From Cymbidium sinense (Eukaryota > Streptophyta > Magnoliopsida > Asparagales > Orchidaceae), in NCBI GenBank assembly GCA_021442155.1, contig CM038214.1, positions 137,430,040 through 137,494,039 on the forward strand: a DNA stretch of 64,000 bases, given 5' to 3'. The notes beneath the pieces are model-generated. The model ran no database searches. It was not told where the DNA came from and saw only the letters and a program-made list of their open reading frames with translations. This document shows, piece by piece, positions 59,046 to 64,000 of the stretch (the first letter of the stretch is position 1; each line of letters starts with the position of its first letter). The translations under genes were made by a program, and so were the position numbers.

Positions 59046-59309
59046 TTATTGTGTTACAATGAGATCACCTGAACCTTTCGAGCTCCAAAGAAATCTCTTG
59101 ATGAAAAGTTGCTCTAACTCAGCAAATGACTTTACTAAACCGTTGGGCAGTTCAGCATACCAATCGAAAGCAATATCCGCTAGGCTACTAATGAAAAGGC
59201 GAAAGAGCAAAGCGTCGCTACCAACTGCATTGCAACAACTGGGCCTGAAATATGCTATGTGCTGCCTTGGGTTTCCACTACCATCAAAGCTTTTGAAGGA
59301 ATGAGGCAC
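59046..59309 (-). pseudogene. gag: Element C gag core (Retrotrans_gag)
   Basis: 88-codon open stretch with SFKSFDGSGNPRQHIAYF, SDALLFRLFISSLADIAFDWYAELPNG and SFAELEQLFIKRF. The pattern F-x-G-x-x-x-P-x-x-H, LL-x-x-x-F-x-x-SL and A-x-x-W-Y-x-x-L is that of the Ty3/gypsy capsid domain, and it aligns residue by residue with 42240-42530 of B. No stop inside this piece, but flanking frames are broken. Encodes the particle-forming part of Gag. Confidence 0.88.
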
Positions 59310-59986
59310 GAAACCCTAAGGATATTAGATATCATCGAATTCCTCTAGGTAGGGTCTACCCTTTGGAACCGATGATCCTCCCCGGGCATGAGCTAAAGCT
59401 TCCTTCACTTGTTGCTTAGCCATGGATTTTGTCCTTTTCTTGTATGGAGGTACTTTCCACTACCTTTCTATACAGGCTAGTGCTATCTTGCTCAACGGGA
59501 GGTAGAGTCTTGGCTGGGTCCAAGACATGCACTAACTCAGGCTGACTGACATCGACTGTAGTAGGATGAACTAAAGGGGCTTGTTTCTGAAGCACTGACA
59601 CTGCTGCTAACAAGTCCTATAGCTAACGTGCCATCCTATCAATATGCTCGTCCTTCTACCTCAACTGATGTCGGAGGCGCTAGGCTGATTCTGTGGTGTC
59701 TTCCTGATCAACCTGATCACCTTCCATGGCTTGTTTTCCTAAGAAGAGATCCTCTAGTGTCAACCATGCAGACTCCAACTGAGTCCCCCAACAAGTCATC
59801 TTCATTAGGATCGAAGCTGACTTTCTCTTCATCTGACCAGTCGTACCCCAAGATCTCCTTCTTCTCCATGAAATAATGTGCAACTATCTCATCTAAAGAG
59901 CGATCCATTTGAGCAGGTACAAACAGTCTAGGCTGACTGGTGTGATCACTATCATGCACTAAGAGACACCAGACCTCGCCTATCAT
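59310..59986 (-). pseudogene. gag: Element C gag N-terminal region
   Basis: ORFs 59416-59613 (KQAPLVHPTTVDVSQPELV) and 59717-59986 (MIGEVWCLLVHDSDHTSQP, then MDRSLDEIVAHYFMEKKE and GVCMVDT) with a stop region between. The acidic YDWSDEEKVSFDPNEDD part and GVCMVDT correspond to the Glu-rich GVEAIYMV section in B. No enzymatic motif. Confidence 0.55.
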
Positions 59987-60102
59987 TGGAGAGTCAATCC
60001 TGTGTGGACTGTACTCACTAGATGAATGACACTCACACCGCTATGAGAGGTAGCAATCCTAGGAAGTTCCATTACCACCGTGCAGCTGATCATATCTGAA
60101 TA

Positions 60103-61138
60103 TCAAATCATCACCACCATCTCCACATTCAACCGTAAAGTTGAGTTGGTGAAGGGATGACCACGATGCGTCGCCACTCCTTCCGCACCACCCGGGCGTA
60201 AGGTCAGCGAGAGCTCCCTACCATAATGTGGTAGGGTAGTTCCCTTCAGCCGGATCACCAACGGGGTGCGCTTTTCCTCGGATATGGCCTTCATGGCCTT
60301 AGATGGAATAGGAGATGTTGTAACCTGCCGGGGCGATGATGACGAGGTAGCGTGTGGTGGAGACACCACCAACTCTCTTTTCACAAGAACTGCTCTCCTG
60401 TGGTGGCTAGTCCCAGTGAGAAGGATCTGTCGATGATGTAGGTAGCGGTAAAAAATCAATCGAGATCTACGGCTGAACCTCGCCTCTCGCTAGTAATATG
60501 TGTGTGGCCTCTGTCTCGAATCCGCTTCCCCATGCTATGGGGATGATAGATCGATCAAACCGTCTCCGACTCGAGCATCCAGATGCTCGCCACGGGCGTA
60601 AGATAGATTGGAGGCGGCTGACCTTTTCTCCGGAAACTGTTGGCTGAAAATGCACCATTGGAGGAGGTGATGAACGGATCCTCGATCCTCCGATAGAGAG
60701 AGAATGGAATTGGTTTTCTTGACCAGTGGTGAAGTGACAACATGGAACTCATCCATTGAGGCTTCCTGCCTCCTGGATCCTGGTGGTGTGGTACCGCTTG
60801 ATCATGCGATTCTTATTCCTACGCTGTGTATGGGTAGGATGGGAGGAGTGTGAGCTAGAACCATACTCAAATGTAGGGGAGGCAAGCCCTGAGATCAGGG
60901 GAGCCTTACCCTTAGAGGATATAGATGAGATGGTGCTAGCTCTCACTGGGGCAATATGAGAAACCCTGGGATGCACTACAGATCGTACTGGCACTGCTAT
61001 AAGTCCGTGGTATTGCCGCCTTTCCTCTTCAGGGAGACATCGAGAGGGTAAGTCGACGATGATCGGCTGCACCACCTTAGTCTCTAACCGTAGTGAGGGA
61101 GTGCCCTCACAAGTAATCTGACTCAAATCCCACACCAA
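60103..61138 (-). pseudogene. Element C upstream ORF region
   Basis: Two main open stretches, 60749-61138 (130 codons, MVWDLSQITCEGTPSLRLE ... ASTISSISSKGKAPLISG ... THTQRRNKNRM) and 60103-60459 (119 codons, Ser/Pro/Arg-rich), with 60467-60756 between them in several frames. GC content is higher than in surroundings. No domain recognised. Position between leader and gag suits the extra ORF1 or extended gag of Tat/Ogre elements, but I cannot confirm that by sequence. Confidence 0.45.
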
Positions 61139-61390
61139 AGTGAATCAAATCGATGGTCCGTGACGGGAAGTCGGCTTGATCTAAAGCTAGATCCATACCA
61201 TGAGGGAAGGTAAAAATAAACTTCTAAGAACCGGTCATTTCAACAACTGCAAGAGACTGAAACTGAACTGCTACTACATTGACTGTAAGATCTGCAATGA
61301 GAAATGAATTTATATCAAATTTCTATCTTTATAGATTTTTGAATTTTGAATTTAAAAATTTGCACCCACATCCAACAACATGGAAGTGCT
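61139..61390. other. Non-coding junction between element C leader and hairpin array
   Basis: No ORF or repeat unit. A PBS like that of B (CCCCAGCAGAGTCGCTA) was looked for here and not seen, so the 5' LTR and PBS of C probably lie beyond the array or outside the window. Confidence 0.5.
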
Positions 61391-64000
61391 AAGTGGGGTT
61401 CAAATGGATTTGAGAAGATTGATTGAAAGAGAAAATTTGGATTATGAATCCAACTTCAACAAATTTAGGTATGTTGAAATATGGATTCAAATTTTTTGAT
61501 AAGGATGCTTCCATAGGTTCATGTTTGTTTTGAATTTGAATTTTTGATTTGAGGACCCTTTTCTTTAATAAATTTGGGTATGATAAAGTAAGAGTTAAAT
61601 TGATTTTGTTTTTGTTTGATTGTTTTGGAATTTTACTTAGCAAATTTAGGTTTGCTAAGTGAGGTGTTTGAGAATGTGATTGTTTTCTTTCTGTGAATTT
61701 TGTTTTTATTTTGGAAAATTTAGAATTCTCACTTAGCAAATTTAGGTATGCTAAGTGAAGAATCCAAGTGTGTTTTTTTTTTTTTTTTTTTTTTTGATAT
61801 TTTTGATTTTTGAAAGGAAAGGATCCTTAGCAAATTTGGTATGCTAAAGGAATCCTAAGTGTTTCATTTTGTTTTGATGTGATTGAAAGTGGAGACTTTA
61901 CTTTAGCAAATTTAGTATGTTAAAGATGAAGTACCACTTAGTTTTGTGAAATGAAAATTTCACTTAGCAAATCTGGCTATGCTAAATGAAATTCCAAATT
62001 GTGTGTTCAAAATTTTGATTTCATTTTGATTTTTGAAAAATAGAAACTTCTTCGTAGCAAATTTGGTATGTTAATGAAAGTAGTTCCAAAGGTGTTTGAT
62101 AATTTTGGTTTTGACTTTGGAAACTTCACTTAACAAATTTGAGTATGCTAAATGAGGTTCTAAAAGGTGTTTGAAAATTTTTGATTTTGACTTTGGAGAC
62201 TTCACATAACAAATTTGAGTATGTTAAGTGAAGTTCCAAAATGTGTTTGAAATTTTTTTTTTTTTTGAAATATGATTGTTGATTTTTGATTTTGGGTTTA
62301 GAAATTTAGCAAATTTGAGTATGCTAAATGAAGTTCAAAAATGTGTTTTGAAAACTTTTAATTTTGAATTTGGGGACTCACTTAACAAATTTGGGTATTA
62401 TTAAATGAAGTTCCAAAAGTTATTTTGGAAAAGAGTTTTGATTTTGGTTGGAGACTTCACTTAACAAATTTGGGTATGTTAAGTGAAATTCAAAATATTG
62501 TTTAATTTTTTTTGAATTTTGGATTTGGAAATTTCACTTAACAAATTTGGGTATGTTAAATGAAGTTCCAAATGTGTTTAGAAAAATTTTGGATTTTGAA
62601 TTTGGAGACTTCACTTAATAAATTTGGTATGTTAAATGAAGTTCCAAAATGTGTTTTAATTTTTTGGATTTTGAATTTAGAGACTTCACTTAACAAATTT
62701 GAGTATGCTAAATGAAGTCCCAAATATGTTTTAAAATTTTGGATTTTGAATTTGGAGACTTCACTTAATCAAATTTGGGTATGTTAAGTAAAATTCCAAA
62801 ATGTTGTTTGAAATTTTTTTGAATTTGGAAACTTTACTTAACAAATTTGGGTATGTTAAATGAAGTTCCAAAATGTGTTTAGAATAATTTGAAATATGAT
62901 TGTTGATTTTTGATTTTGGATTTGGAAACTTCACTTAGCAAATTTGATTATGCTAAATGAAGTTCCAAAATGTGTTTTTTTAAATTTGAAGTATGATTAT
63001 TGTTTTTTGATTTTGGATTTGGAAACTTCACTTAGCAAATTTGAGTATGCTAAATGAAGTTCCAAAATGTGTTTGAAAAATTTGAAGTATGATTATTGAT
63101 TTTTTATTTTGAATTTAAAAAAAATTTGAGTACGCTAAATGAAGTTCCAAAATATGTTTTAAAAAATTTGAAATATGATTGTTGATTTTTGATTTTGGAT
63201 TTGAAAATTTCACTTAGCAAATTTGAGTATGCTAAATGAAGTTCCAAAATGTGTTTTGAAAAATTTTGAAATATGATTGTTGATTTTTGTGATTTTGGAT
63301 TTGGAAACTTCACTTAGCAAATTTGAGTATGCTAAATGAAGTTCCAAAAATGCGTTGTTTGAAGAATTTTGATTTTGGATTTGGAAACTTCACTTAGAAA
63401 ATTTGAGTATGCTAAATGAAGTTCCAAAATGTGTTTTGAACTTTTTTGGATTTTGGATTTGGAGACTTCACTTAACAAATTTGGGTATGTTAAATGGAAC
63501 CCCAAAAAGTGTTTAGAATTTTGAATTTTTGACTTGGAGACTTCTTTTAACAAATTTGGGTATGTTAAATGAAATTCCAAAATGTGTTTAAAATTTTGAA
63601 ATATGATTGTTTAAGTTTTAATTTTTTGAAAAGAGGTCTTCCATTCAACAAATTTGGGTATGTAAAATGGAGGTCAATCTTATTTTGGAAATGTGAGATT
63701 TTTTATTTTATGTGTGATTATTTCTTTTGAAGAGAGGAATTCTAACTTAATCATGTGAGATATGTTTAAGTGGGATTTCCCAAATGATGTTTATTTTAGT
63801 TGGGAATGAAATCTTTATTTAATAAATTTGAGTATATTAAATGAAGATGTTCATGCGTGCATTTGAAAACTTTATGATTTTGATTTTTATTTTTAGAAAG
63901 ATGATTGTTCATTTTATTTTGAAAAATAAAATCTTCATCAAAATGAATTGAAAACAAGATATTCATTTGTGCTTTTGGAAAATGTTGTTAGTTTTATTTT
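61391..64000. repeat. Tandem array of ~28 hairpin-bearing 75-100-bp units
   Basis: Each unit contains (C/A)AAATTTG(A/G)GTATG, at about 61440, 61569, 61640, 61735, 61830, 61904, 61967, 62057, 62133, 62207, 62307, 62383, 62464, 62541, 62618, 62693, 62768, 62840, 62938, 63035, 63119, 63217, 63317, 63389, 63475, 63550, 63648 and 63828. The full unit has left arm TTTGGAAACTTCACTTAGCA, a ~10-nt loop and right arm TGCTAAATGAAGTTCCAAA: ~19-bp arms with one bulge and one mismatch. Spacers are T-rich (GATTTTTGATTTTGG). The array runs off the window edge. ORFs inside are repeat artefacts. Confidence 0.93.
61773..61795 (+). repeat. T23 homopolymer
   Basis: Run of 23 T between two units of the hairpin array. 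On the minus strand it is poly(A). Confidence 0.95.

Noticed and set aside
61391..64000. CRISPR-like array of repeats with spacers
   Set aside because: Repeats are diverged, the spacers are simple T-rich sequence, and the context is a plant retrotransposon.

Overview
The window looks like intergenic DNA from a large, repeat-rich flowering-plant genome. It is AT-rich and holds no intact host gene that I can recognise. Nearly all of it can be assigned to nested, rearranged and decayed Ty3/gypsy LTR retrotransposons. All three pol regions carry a second RNase H-like block (NNEAEYE-type and GDSQLxI-type motifs) between RNase H and integrase, and one element has a primer-binding site matching tRNA-Arg. 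Both traits fit the Tat/Ogre branch of Ty3/gypsy. The species cannot be named from this sequence.

Layout. (1) 1-950: a ~340-bp tandem repeat that elsewhere in the window lies downstream of pol. (2) 951-20909: several copies, in alternating orientation, of a long dispersed repeat called 'U' here. It is probably LTR-derived. It combines a TTGACC-rich block, ~180-bp tandem units that each hold a hairpin, a G-box/TATA-like box and AT-rich TTAATTAA sequence. (3) 20910-26065: element D (+), a 5'-truncated pol with RT, RNase H, second RNase H and integrase, followed by its repeat-rich 3' UTR. (4) 26066-26165: a 100-N assembly gap. (5) 26781-29937 plus 48774-49250: one U(+) copy split by element B. 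(6) 29938-48773: element B, a complete but dead minus-strand element of ~18.8 kb with LTRs of ~4.0-4.3 kb, PBS, PPT, gag, protease, RT, RNases H and integrase. (7) 49251-50789: a U(-) copy. (8) 50790-61138: element C (-), the least damaged catalytic motifs, with a 3' UTR made of the same ~340-bp repeats. (9) 61391-64000 and beyond the window: about 28 diverged copies of a 75-100-bp tandem repeat, most holding a near-perfect ~19-bp-arm hairpin.

In an active element gag would form the particle, protease would mature the polyprotein, RT and RNase H would copy the RNA from a tRNA-Arg primer, and integrase would insert the DNA. Here every copy has stops and frameshifts. B has also lost catalytic residues in RT, integrase and the protease motif. 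The most unusual signals are the two hairpin-bearing tandem repeats (the 61.4-64 kb array and the 180-bp units of U), the TTGACC (W-box-like) clusters, a GATC-dense island near 17.2-17.5 kb, and the inverted arrangement of U copies in the first 21 kb.
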